A model generated the notes under the pieces. The model worked only from the letters and a program-made list of their open reading frames with translations. It was not told where the DNA came from and searched no databases. 32,601 bases of DNA from Treponema primitia ZAS-1 (GTDB lineage Bacteria; Spirochaetota; Spirochaetia; Treponematales; Breznakiellaceae), in assembly GCF_000297095.1 (NCBI RefSeq), contig NZ_AEEA01000046.1, positions 1-32,601 on the forward strand, written 5' to 3'. The stretch's first letter is position 1; each line of letters begins with the position of its first letter. Made by a program: the position numbers and the translations under genes. Below, piece after piece: positions 24,626 through 31,426 of this stretch.

Positions 24626-26575
24626 TTACTCAGACCTTTGAGTATTCCAGCGTTTTCCAGAGCTTGTACTACTATTTTGTACAAGTCTTACTTGGTTTGT
24701 ATAGCTTATACTTCCTTCAGAATAACGGTATTCGTTATATTCCAAAATAACCCAATCAGTACCACTGCTTAAATTCGTATTTGCATAAAGTGAATTTTGA
24801 TCTCCATCGGGAGAACCAAGTTTATTTGTATTAAGAGCCAGAGCTGCATCATAGGATATGGAAAGTAAATACTGGGTAGATTTATTATCATTACTATCTG
24901 TAATAGTATCAGTTTTTTGACTATATGCACAACCATTAACCGTTGTACCATTATCGATAATCATGGTCCCTGTGCTATCTTGTTTTACATATTCTGCATT
25001 GTGTTCCCCTATTATAGTTAGAATATCGCCAACCAAAGTGTAGTTTTTTATATCCTGTTGTTCCGTTGACCCCGGTAATTTCCATTGTCCGTCTTCCCAC
25101 ACATTTGAAACATTAAATGTTATTTGTGTGTCCGTGAAAGTAAAGGTGCCTTTCATGTCATCTTCACCATTTCTTTTATTTAAAAAATTGTTTCCTGAAA
25201 ACACTAAACCTCTATCTGATTCAGCCCAAAACCATGTCCCTTCAAATTTAGTGTTTTCAACATTCCTAGACCAATCCACCATGGATGCTTTAGCAACTGT
25301 TCCACTTCCATTAGTGAATGTTACTGTAGCTCTTTTATATGTGTGTGAACCACTTGGACCGGTCTCTAAGAGTACTATAAAACTTCCTGAAGCATTCCAT
25401 GTATTACCTGATTCCAAAAGCAAAGTAACGGTGTTATCACTGACAACAGAAGATAATCCAAGGGTAACATATGTACCATGGTCAAGTCCATCTCCGATAT
25501 CATCATCATTTAATGTAGATGAAAATATTTTTATTTTGAACTCCCCACTTGGTAAACCATCACTAAACGTAATTCCCTGTCCCGATTGACCACCGTCTCC
25601 ACCATCACCGTCACCGTCTCCACCATCACCATCACCATCACCATCACCAGTCCAAGCTACGCTTAAACTTTTATTAGAAAAAGTTTTTGATGAATATTGT
25701 TTTGATACTGTAATATTTTCAGGTTGTGCAGGGCCACTTAAACTATAAGAGTTATCCGGTGTAATATAAATTCTAATATTCAAGGTCGTATCAGTAAACC
25801 CGTTCCTCCAAAATAATGGAATACTTGTTGTTGCTGCTTTAATTGGTACAGTCGTAATGGTTGAATCAGTTAAACTATTACCACCATAAACACGGCCTGA
25901 ACCATTTCCACCATTTACGTTATTGCCTTGAACAGTAATGTAATATGATTTATCAATATAGTCAGAAGGGATATTAGTGACCTCCAAAGTTCCTTCTTTA
26001 GTTATTCCACCACCACCTCCAGCAGCAGCCCATTTGGCATATACCGTTATACCTCCTGTAACAGAACTTGTTTCTGTAAATTTCGTTCCACTATCAGTTG
26101 GATTTATATACCATCCTTCAAAATTACTTCCTGATTTTGTAGGTGTAGGTAATGGTCCTACTTTATCACCAGTAACGACTTGAATGGTTGTAGGACTAAC
26201 AGTTCCCCCATCAGGATTAAAGGTTATCGTATATGTTGCAGGCTTATCTGTGTTTCCCCATCTTGCATATATCGTAATGTCAGCTATCACCTTAGTTGAG
26301 GATGTGAACTCTCCACCCCAAACATCATTTGTTCCATCACTGGTAAACCATCCCCAGAAGACAGTGTCACCTGTCGTTTTGGTGGGTGTAGGTAAATTTC
26401 CTATTGCGCTACCTTCTTTTACTATTTCACTTCCGGGGGTTACTGTTCCACCGTTAGCATTAAAGATTACCGTATATTCAGTTTTAGGATCCTCCGGTCC
26501 CGGGCATCCCGTCAATACCATTCCAAATACCATCGCCATGCCGAGTATTGCTATTAAAAAAATATTCTTCTTCAC
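24626..26575 (-). CDS. Large lipoprotein with InlB-type repeats and Gly-Asp linker
   Basis: A 649-residue surface lipoprotein. The start is placed at GTG 26575 because AAGGAG is six bases upstream; the ATG at 26581 directly abuts it. The signal peptide ends in the lipobox VLTGC. Two Listeria-Bacteroides (InlB B) repeats follow: YTVIFNANGGTV...GWF...YARWG and YTITFNPDGGTV...EGWY...YAKWA. A central region leads to an (GD)n-rich linker, encoded by imperfect ACC/ATC-type trinucleotides at about 25590-25650. The second half has two beta-rich domains; the last contains KFEGTWFW and GTFTFTDTQITFNVS, lipocalin-like. Such proteins are usually exposed adhesins or carbohydrate binders. The gene is clearly more AT-rich than its neighbours, suggesting transfer or a different selection. 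It follows the small protein gene by 40 bases, probably one operon. Confidence 0.85.
   Translation of the reverse strand: MKKNIFLIAILGMAMVFGMVLTGCPGPEDPKTEYTVIFNANGGTVTPGSEIVKEGSAIGNLPTPTKTTGDTVFWGWFTSDGTNDVWGGEFTSSTKVIADITIYARWGNTDKPATYTITFNPDGGTVSPTTIQVVTGDKVGPLPTPTKSGSNFEGWYINPTDSGTKFTETSSVTGGITVYAKWAAAGGGGGITKEGTLEVTNIPSDYIDKSYYITVQGNNVNGGNGSGRVYGGNSLTDSTITTVPIKAATTSIPLFWRNGFTDTTLNIRIYITPDNSYSLSGPAQPENITVSKQYSSKTFSNKSLSVAWTGDGDGDGDGGDGDGDGGDGGQSGQGITFSDGLPSGEFKIKIFSSTLNDDDIGDGLDHGTYVTLGLSSVVSDNTVTLLLESGNTWNASGSFIVLLETGPSGSHTYKRATVTFTNGSGTVAKASMVDWSRNVENTKFEGTWFWAESDRGLVFSGNNFLNKRNGEDDMKGTFTFTDTQITFNVSNVWEDGQWKLPGSTEQQDIKNYTLVGDILTIIGEHNAEYVKQDSTGTMIIDNGTTVNGCAYSQKTDTITDSNDNKSTQYLLSISYDAALALNTNKLGSPDGDQNSLYANTNLSSGTDWVILEYNEYRYSEGSISYTNQVRLVQNSSTSSGKRWNTQRSE
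25590..25650 (-). repeat. Low-complexity Gly-Asp coding repeat
   Basis: Short ACCATC/ACCGTC hexamer-type repeats on the plus strand encode alternating Gly-Asp on the minus strand. They are prone to length change by slippage in multiples of three, which keeps the frame and varies the linker. Whether it binds calcium, like RTX-type Asp-rich stretches, cannot be told. Confidence 0.7.
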
Positions 26576-26615
26576 ATTCATCTCCTTGAAAATGTATTTA
26601 ATAGGCATAAACCCA

Positions 26616-26792
26616 TTATTCCTTGTTGCTATCCTCTTTTTGCTCTTGCTTATCAAGAATAGAGGGAATAATCGTATTTTGGGTACGGACAAGAAATTTT
26701 GTAATAGCGAGTATTGATAATTTGTTTTCTTCTGTCAGAGCCGGAAAATTCTTGTTAAAGGTTTCAAGCATTTTTTCTTTGTCCTTTGCCAT
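26616..26792 (-). CDS. 58-residue small protein paired with the XRE regulator
   Basis: The frame begins ATG at 26792 with AAGGAGGAG shortly upstream and ends TAA at 26618-26616. The product begins MAKDKEKMLETF and continues FPALTEENKLSILAITKFL before an acidic-basic tail. A complete promoter (26873-26845) lies upstream. The stretch FPALTEENKLSILAITKFLV..QN resembles FQELNPDFQSYVLTQIKNLI..QN at the end of the divergent regulator, so the two may share a dimerisation element. It lacks a DNA-binding domain. Function unknown; plausible roles are an anti-repressor or heteromer partner. The next gene in the same direction is the repeat lipoprotein. Confidence 0.6.
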   Translation of the reverse strand: MAKDKEKMLETFNKNFPALTEENKLSILAITKFLVRTQNTIIPSILDKQEQKEDSNKE

Positions 26793-26831
26793 AGCTCCTC
26801 CTTACAAATATTCCTCACAAATCGCCAAAAC

Positions 26832-26865
26832 CCTATTACAGGGCAGTATATTACCCGGTAATAGG
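26832..26865. promoter_or_regulatory. Operator-like inverted repeats in the divergent promoter region
   Basis: CCTATTAC (26832-26839) and GTAATAGG (26858-26865) form a perfect 8-bp inverted repeat with 18 bases between. The left half also lies within CCCTATTACAGGG, and the right within TTACC...GGTAA. A related CCCTATAATGG occurs at 26877-26886. The repeat straddles the -10 of the minus-strand promoter, so a bound XRE dimer would block it. Autoregulation by the adjacent regulator is inferred. Confidence 0.5.
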
Positions 26866-26873
26866 TAAGTCAA
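26845..26873 (-). promoter_or_regulatory. Promoter of the small protein/lipoprotein operon
   Basis: On the minus strand TTGACT (26873-26868), exactly 17 bases, then TATACT (26850-26845). Both hexamers match consensus in five of six positions. Transcription would begin near 26838, giving a leader of about 46 bases. Confidence 0.75.
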
Positions 26874-26898
26874 TACCCTATAATGGAGTCTTTTACCT

Positions 26899-26907
26899 TG
26901 CTATAAT
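26899..26907 (+). promoter_or_regulatory. Extended -10 promoter of the XRE regulator
   Basis: TGCTATAAT is a perfect extended -10. A start near 26914 leaves a 22-base leader with TAGGAG four bases before the ATG. A second TATAAT lies at 26879-26884, near the -35 position. Confidence 0.6.
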
Positions 26908-26936
26908 CGATTTTTAATAGTATAGTTAGGAGTGTT

Positions 26937-27278
26937 ATGGATAGGACGGTCAATGAACGCTTAGCACAAGCACGGCACGAGCTAAAACTATCCCAGGTAA
27001 AATTTTCCAAGGGGATACACCTAAAAAGTAGCGGTTATTATTCTGACATAGAAATCGGCCGGCACGAAGTTAATGACCGTATTATAGAACTGGCATCATC
27101 GGTCTATGGGATAAATAAGCACTGGTTAAAAACCGGTGAAGGGAAAATGTTTGACAGGCAGATAGACCAGAAATTCGAAGAAATGGCTATTTTATTTCAG
27201 GAATTAAATCCCGATTTTCAAAGTTACGTTTTAACGCAGATAAAAAATTTAATCAAACTACAAAATCTAAAAAAATGA
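26937..27278 (+). CDS. XRE-family helix-turn-helix regulator
   Basis: A 113-residue DNA-binding protein. The first 70 residues form the phage-repressor-like HTH: VNERLAQARHELKLSQVKFSKG, a recognition stretch SSGYYSDIEIGRHEV and YGINKHWLKTGEGKMF, the ending typical of a Cro/CI-like domain. The last 40 residues, with FQELNPDFQSYVLTQIKNLI, should form a helical dimerisation element similar to the small protein at 26616-26792. The gene is AT-rich like the lipoprotein region. Divergent from a strong promoter with inverted repeats, it likely controls both directions. Such genes often come from prophages or plasmids. Confidence 0.85.
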   Translation: MDRTVNERLAQARHELKLSQVKFSKGIHLKSSGYYSDIEIGRHEVNDRIIELASSVYGINKHWLKTGEGKMFDRQIDQKFEEMAILFQELNPDFQSYVLTQIKNLIKLQNLKK

Positions 27279-27289
27279 ACCGATCAATA

Positions 27290-28207
27290 TTAACCCAGTA
27301 TCCCCAGCAGCCTATCTAAATCTTCCATGGAATAATACTCGACACTGATACTGCCTTTTTTCAAGTCCCCGTGGATGGCCACCTTGGTTCCCAGACGCTC
27401 CCTAAAGCGGTCTTCCATGGCTGTTAATTCGGGGTCCCGTTTGGAGGCCATCGGAGGGGCCTTGCTTGTCCCGGTCCCGTCGCGGTTCAGTGCTGCAGCC
27501 CGGCTCTCCGCCTCCCGCACCGAAAGCCCCCGCTGGAGGATCTCCCCCAGGAGCCGCTCCTGGGCCGCCTCGCCGTTAGCCGCCAGGATGGCCCGGCCAT
27601 GGCCGGAGCTAAGCTCACCCCTTTCCAGGGCGTCCCGGGCTGCCGTGGGCAGCTTGAGGAGCCGCAGGGCGTTCGCCACGGTGGACCGGTTCTTCCCTAC
27701 CTTGGCCGCCACCTCGTCCTGGGATAGGCCGGTCAGATCCATAAGCCCCTTGTATGCGGCGGCCTCTTCCACAGGGTTAAGATCCGAACGCTGAACGTTT
27801 TCGATAAGCGCCACTTCCAGGCGTTTTTCGTCGGAATAGTTTCGTACCAGGGCCGGGACTTCCGTAAGCCCCGCCAGGCGGGCCGCCCGGCTGCGCCGTT
27901 CCCCGGCGACAATAACCCAGGTTCCATCCCCGGCGTCCTCAACAATCAGGGGCTGGATAATCCCATGCTCCCGGATAGAATCCGCCAGTTCCTTAAGGCT
28001 CTCCTCATCAAAGCGTTTGCGGGGTTGGCCGGGATTGGCCTTGAGTTTCGCCAAGGGGATCTTCAGTTCCGGGGTACCGGTTCCCGTTCCAACACCGGCG
28101 TTATCCCCAAGCCCTGCGGGCAAATCATCGTCATCCGGGAGCAGGGCGGCAAGCCCCTTGCCCAGGCGGTCCTTAGGCCCCACGGTTAACCCCTTCACCG
28201 GAAACAC
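27290..28207 (-). CDS. parB: Chromosome-partitioning protein ParB (Spo0J)
   Basis: A 305-residue CTP-dependent DNA clamp that loads at parS sites. The order of motifs is typical: RLGKGLAALLP at the start, IPLAKLKANPGQPRKRFDEESLKELADSIREHGIIQPL, then GERRSRAARLAGL, ALIENVQRSDLNPVEEAAAY, a HTH (GLSQDEVAAKVGKNRSTVANALRLLKLP), ELSSGHGRAIL and a C-terminal dimerisation segment. Possible starts are GTG at 28207 (GGAG eight bases before) and GTG at 28183 (GAAGGGG six bases before). Either overlaps the end of parA, so the two are translationally coupled. No parS-like palindrome was recognised nearby. Confidence 0.95.
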   Translation of the reverse strand: MFPVKGLTVGPKDRLGKGLAALLPDDDDLPAGLGDNAGVGTGTGTPELKIPLAKLKANPGQPRKRFDEESLKELADSIREHGIIQPLIVEDAGDGTWVIVAGERRSRAARLAGLTEVPALVRNYSDEKRLEVALIENVQRSDLNPVEEAAAYKGLMDLTGLSQDEVAAKVGKNRSTVANALRLLKLPTAARDALERGELSSGHGRAILAANGEAAQERLLGEILQRGLSVREAESRAAALNRDGTGTSKAPPMASKRDPELTAMEDRFRERLGTKVAIHGDLKKGSISVEYYSMEDLDRLLGILG

Positions 28208-28967
28208 CGAGCTTACTCCGGCGGATTACCTCTTCGGCAAGACTCTTATACGCCTTGCCGCCGGAACTTTGGGGATCGTAACGGGAAATGGGCTGACCAT
28301 GGGAGGGCGCCTCGGAAAGCCGGACATTTCGGGGGACTATGGTGGTAAAAACCTTCTGCTTAAAATAGGCGCTCACCTGGCTTACCACCTCCTGGGCTAA
28401 TCGGGTCCGGGAATCGTACATGGTAAAAAAGAGCCCCCCAATTTCCAGGCCCGGGTTGAGCCGTTTCTGGATACGCTTGATGGTTTGCAGCAACAGGGTA
28501 AGCCCCTCCAGGGCGAAGTATTCGCACTGCATGGGGATAAGCACCGCATCGGCGGATACCAGGCCGTTTATGGTAAGCACCCCCAGAGAAGGGGGACAAT
28601 CGATCAGGATAAAATCATAGCTGTTCCGTACCGGCGCCAGGGCTTTTTTCAGGAAATAATCCCTATCGTCCTGCTCGATAAGCTCCACCGCAGCGCCGGA
28701 AAGGTCGATGCTGGCGGGGATCACCGAAAGGTTCGGGGTTTCCGTGGGCCGTATAACTTCTTCTATGGATGCGGTACCGGAAATAAGCTCGTACACCCCG
28801 GGCTTAACCGCAGCAGCCCCCACTCCGCTGGAAAGATTCGCCTGGGAATCAAAGTCCACCAGGAGTACCGACTTCCCCTCTTCCGCAAGGTAGGCCCCGA
28901 GACTGATAGCGGAGGTGGTCTTGCCGACCCCCCCTTTTTGATTTACAAAAACGTATACTCTACCCAT
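28173..28967 (-). CDS. parA: Chromosome-partitioning ATPase ParA (Soj)
   Basis: A 264-residue Walker-type ATPase that works with ParB in chromosome segregation. The deviant Walker A is K11-GGVG-K16-TT in VNQKGGVGKTTSAISLG; Walker A' is LLVDFDSQANLSSG and Walker B is FILIDCPPSLG. The ATG at 28967 is favoured because the family starts just before this motif and GGAG lies two bases upstream; a GTG at 28982 is the alternative. A possible -10 TATACT lies at 28997-28992. It is the first gene of the parA-parB pair, divergent from the HAD gene. Confidence 0.95.
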   Translation of the reverse strand: MGRVYVFVNQKGGVGKTTSAISLGAYLAEEGKSVLLVDFDSQANLSSGVGAAAVKPGVYELISGTASIEEVIRPTETPNLSVIPASIDLSGAAVELIEQDDRDYFLKKALAPVRNSYDFILIDCPPSLGVLTINGLVSADAVLIPMQCEYFALEGLTLLLQTIKRIQKRLNPGLEIGGLFFTMYDSRTRLAQEVVSQVSAYFKQKVFTTIVPRNVRLSEAPSHGQPISRYDPQSSGGKAYKSLAEEVIRRSKLGVSGEGVNRGA

Positions 28968-29062
28968 TTCTCCAACCGGCACTTTAAAACTAGTATATTC
29001 TATAATAGTATGTTATGCTTATTCAATGCTACTGACTGACTGAAAGATTTATAGGAGTATAA

Positions 29063-29905
29063 ATGACATCCATACAAATGCTTGCCATTGATTTAGACGA
29101 TACCCTGTTACGGTCAGATCTGACCATTTCCTTTCGTACCAGGAACGCTATCAGAAAAGCGGAAGCCCAGGGATGTGTGGTGGTTCTGGCTTCAGGCCGG
29201 ATCCCTTCGGCCATGGAGCACTTTGCCCGGCTTTTGGGGCTCCACAAACGGCCCGGGTACCTAATCTGCAATAACGGTACCATGATCCAGGAAAGCCATA
29301 CGGGAAAACTCATCTACGAAGCCAAGATCCCCCCAAAAACTGCGCTTGTGGCTTACGATCTGGCGGCGGCGGAGGGCTTTCCGGTGCAGCTCTACGAAGA
29401 TGATATCATGTATATCTCCCGGCCTAATGAATTCGCCGATTACGATCAAAAACTAACCGGGCTTAGGCAGGTAGTGGTAGAGAATTTCCGGGCCATGGTG
29501 GGTAACGGCTGCTATAAACTGTTAATTCCCGGGGATCCCATGACCCTTAAACCCCTGGAAAACATCCTGCAAACCTATATAGGCAGCGAAGTGACCATTT
29601 TTACCAGCAAACCCTACTTTCTGGAAATACTTCCCCATAATGTTGATAAGGGGGCAAGCCTGGCAAAGGTGGCGGAAGTCCTGGGCATCCCCCAGAGCGC
29701 AGTGCTGGCCATTGGGGATTCCATGAACGATGAGGCCATGATACGCTGGGCCGGCATCGGGGTCGCCATGGCTAACGGTGACGACCGGATCAAGGATATC
29801 GCCGCCATGGTTACCAATAAATCCAACGATGATGACGGTGTGGCGGATCTGATAGAACGGTATATCCTGGGAAAAGAAGCCCTTCCAAAACCCGCCGGCG
29901 CCTAA
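29063..29905 (+). CDS. HAD-superfamily phosphatase (Cof/YidA type)
   Basis: A 280-residue cytoplasmic hydrolase of sugar phosphates or related small phosphates. Motif I is D10-L-D12-DTLL, motif II SGR near residue 50, a Lys in VDKGASLAKVAEVLGI serves as motif III, and motif IV is G-D219-SMN-D223. The long cap inserted between motifs II and III is the C2 type of the Cof group. TAGGAG lies six bases before the ATG. The substrate is unknown; such enzymes are promiscuous. Confidence 0.92.
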   Translation: MTSIQMLAIDLDDTLLRSDLTISFRTRNAIRKAEAQGCVVVLASGRIPSAMEHFARLLGLHKRPGYLICNNGTMIQESHTGKLIYEAKIPPKTALVAYDLAAAEGFPVQLYEDDIMYISRPNEFADYDQKLTGLRQVVVENFRAMVGNGCYKLLIPGDPMTLKPLENILQTYIGSEVTIFTSKPYFLEILPHNVDKGASLAKVAEVLGIPQSAVLAIGDSMNDEAMIRWAGIGVAMANGDDRIKDIAAMVTNKSNDDDGVADLIERYILGKEALPKPAGA

Positions 29906-29961
29906 TTCATTGAAATAATTTATTAGTATTGCTTCCCCCATACTTTGCCGATAATTAGGGC

Positions 29962-30882
29962 ATGAAACAGATTAACCGGATTTTTGTAGTATTCTTTATT
30001 TTGGCGGCGTTTAATACGCTCCAGGCCCAGGATATCACTGATTTGACCGTGGATCCCTTTAACGGGACCAACGGCTATACCGGAAGTACCAGCCTTTCCG
30101 GAGTCGGCGATTACGATTTAAGCGTTATTTCCCCCGATGCCGCGCCGGCAGGCATTTCCCCGGAATATATCCCGGCGCCCCAAAGCGGCCTGAGAAACTC
30201 CGCTTTCCGTCAAGAGGGAATCGCTTCCTGGTACGGTACGGAATTTGAGGGTCATCCCACTGCATCGGGGGAGATCTTCAATCCCGCCCAGCTGACCGCA
30301 GCCCACCCCAATCTACCCTTCGGTACCATGTTAAAGATAACCAATATTCAGAATAACCGTCAGGTAACGGTACGGGTTAACGACCGGGGACCCTTTGTAA
30401 ACACCCGGATCATCGATGTATCCCGGGCAGCGGCGGAAGTGCTTGACATACTCGGTACGGGAACCGCCCCGGTGGTGGTAGAACTGGCAGGAGAAGCGGC
30501 CATAACGGCGCCTCAGGCGCCGCCCATATTGTCCGAACCCTGGATTGCCCCCATTCCCGCTCCCGCCCAGCCTCCTATGGCAGCGGCACAGCCGGCTGTA
30601 CCACCTACGGTGGTTGACCCCAACGCTGCAGTAGTTAGGCCGGGGATACCGCCCTTCGGGACAGACAAACGGTACCGCATCCAGGTAGGGGCCTATAAGG
30701 TTACCAGAAATGCGGTGGACACCTTTGATCGCGTAAAAGACCTGGGAATTGAGCCATCCTATGAACGGCATGACGACCTTTACCGGGTGGTGATTGGGGG
30801 TATACGGGCGGAAGATATTCAGACCCTGGCAGGAAGACTCGGTACCGCCGGATTTCGTGAAATTCTTGTTCGGGAAGAATAA
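29962..30882 (+). CDS. rlpA: RlpA-like septal/envelope protein with SPOR domain
   Basis: A 306-residue secreted protein with signal peptide (residues 1-22, ending LQAQ). The double-psi beta-barrel domain begins IASWYGTEFEGHPTASGE, includes AH115PNLPFGTMLKI, VRVND141RGPFV and IIDVSRAAAEVL; H115 and D141 match the catalytic pair of RlpA lytic transglycosylases. A Pro/Ala-rich linker (about 195-230) leads to a SPOR domain (RYRIQVGAYK to the end) that binds denuded peptidoglycan at division sites. The start lacks a clear Shine-Dalgarno. The role inferred is cutting septal glycan strands, complementing the PBP at the other end of the window. Confidence 0.9.
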   Translation: MKQINRIFVVFFILAAFNTLQAQDITDLTVDPFNGTNGYTGSTSLSGVGDYDLSVISPDAAPAGISPEYIPAPQSGLRNSAFRQEGIASWYGTEFEGHPTASGEIFNPAQLTAAHPNLPFGTMLKITNIQNNRQVTVRVNDRGPFVNTRIIDVSRAAAEVLDILGTGTAPVVVELAGEAAITAPQAPPILSEPWIAPIPAPAQPPMAAAQPAVPPTVVDPNAAVVRPGIPPFGTDKRYRIQVGAYKVTRNAVDTFDRVKDLGIEPSYERHDDLYRVVIGGIRAEDIQTLAGRLGTAGFREILVREE

Positions 30883-30894
30883 TCTCTTAATTTC

Positions 30895-30924
30895 TTGACC
30901 TTAACCATGAATTTTTTGTATATT
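30895..30924 (+). promoter_or_regulatory. groES promoter
   Basis: TTGACC (30895-30900), 18 bases and TATATT (30919-30924) form a good sigma-70-type promoter. No CIRCE inverted repeat (TTAGCACTC-N9-GAGTGCTAA) is seen, so HrcA control of this gene is not supported here. The leader to the ATG is about 43 bases. Confidence 0.65.
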
Positions 30925-30973
30925 CTATTTATCGGAACACTTTATACTTATCACTAATAGAATGGAGGACCAT

Positions 30974-31240
30974 ATGAAGGTAACGCCTTTGGCCGACAGG
31001 GTCATGGTTAAGCTGGAAAAGAACGAGGCAAAGACTGCCGGAGGGATTATCATTCCCGATACCGCCCAAGAAAAGACCCAGACCGGGTTGGTGGTAGCAA
31101 TAGGGGACGATAAGGACGTGATCAAGGTTAAGGCTGGCGATAAGGTCATGTATGACAAATACGCCGGAACCCAGGTTAAGATTGACGGGATCGAACATCT
31201 TATCCTTAAGATGGCCGATATAATCGCCATCATCGGATAA
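30974..31240 (+). CDS. groES: Co-chaperonin GroES
   Basis: An 88-residue heptamer-forming lid of the GroEL chaperonin. Recognisable parts are KVTPLADRVMVK at the start, the mobile loop KTAGGIIIPDTAQEK, and GDKVMYDKYAGTQVKIDG. The ATG at 30974 has GGAGG five bases upstream; an upstream ATG at 30962 would place the Shine-Dalgarno inside the gene. No groEL follows: a terminator and then a minus-strand gene lie downstream. In Treponema pallidum groES and groEL are also separate, which supports the taxonomic call. Confidence 0.95.
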   Translation: MKVTPLADRVMVKLEKNEAKTAGGIIIPDTAQEKTQTGLVVAIGDDKDVIKVKAGDKVMYDKYAGTQVKIDGIEHLILKMADIIAIIG

Positions 31241-31274
31241 GAAGTTTCTAGCTTACTGCAAAATCTATCTGATT

Positions 31275-31299
31275 AACCCGGCCTGCGCCGGGTTTTTTT
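31275..31299 (+). terminator. Rho-independent terminator of groES
   Basis: CCCGGC-CTGC-GCCGGG (31277-31292) with flanking AA/TT pairs, followed by seven T (31293-31299). It confirms that groES is transcribed alone. Confidence 0.9.
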
Positions 31300-31362
31300 G
31301 TTACCGCGCTTTCTTCGCACCCCTGCCTGCAGCTTTTCTGGCCGAAGCTTTCTATTTATTAA

Positions 31363-31389
31363 AATTATATTGCATTTAACAATATAATT
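31363..31389. repeat. AT-only perfect 10-bp hairpin
   Basis: AATTATATTG (31363-31372) and CAATATAATT (31380-31389) pair with a seven-base loop in the gap between groES and the minus-strand cyclase. No T tract follows on the minus strand. It may be a weak terminator or an operator; a second AT stem at 31407-31431 overlaps the cyclase stop codon. Confidence 0.4.
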
Positions 31390-31426
31390 CCAGTAGCAGA
31401 GTTACGAATAAAAATACTGAAAGTTT

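Noticed and set aside
27290..28982. parS sites near parAB
   Set aside because: No TGTTTCACGTGAAACA-like palindrome was recognised in this part or elsewhere in the window by eye.
30925..30973. CIRCE operator before groES
   Set aside because: The nine-base inverted repeat is not present in the leader.
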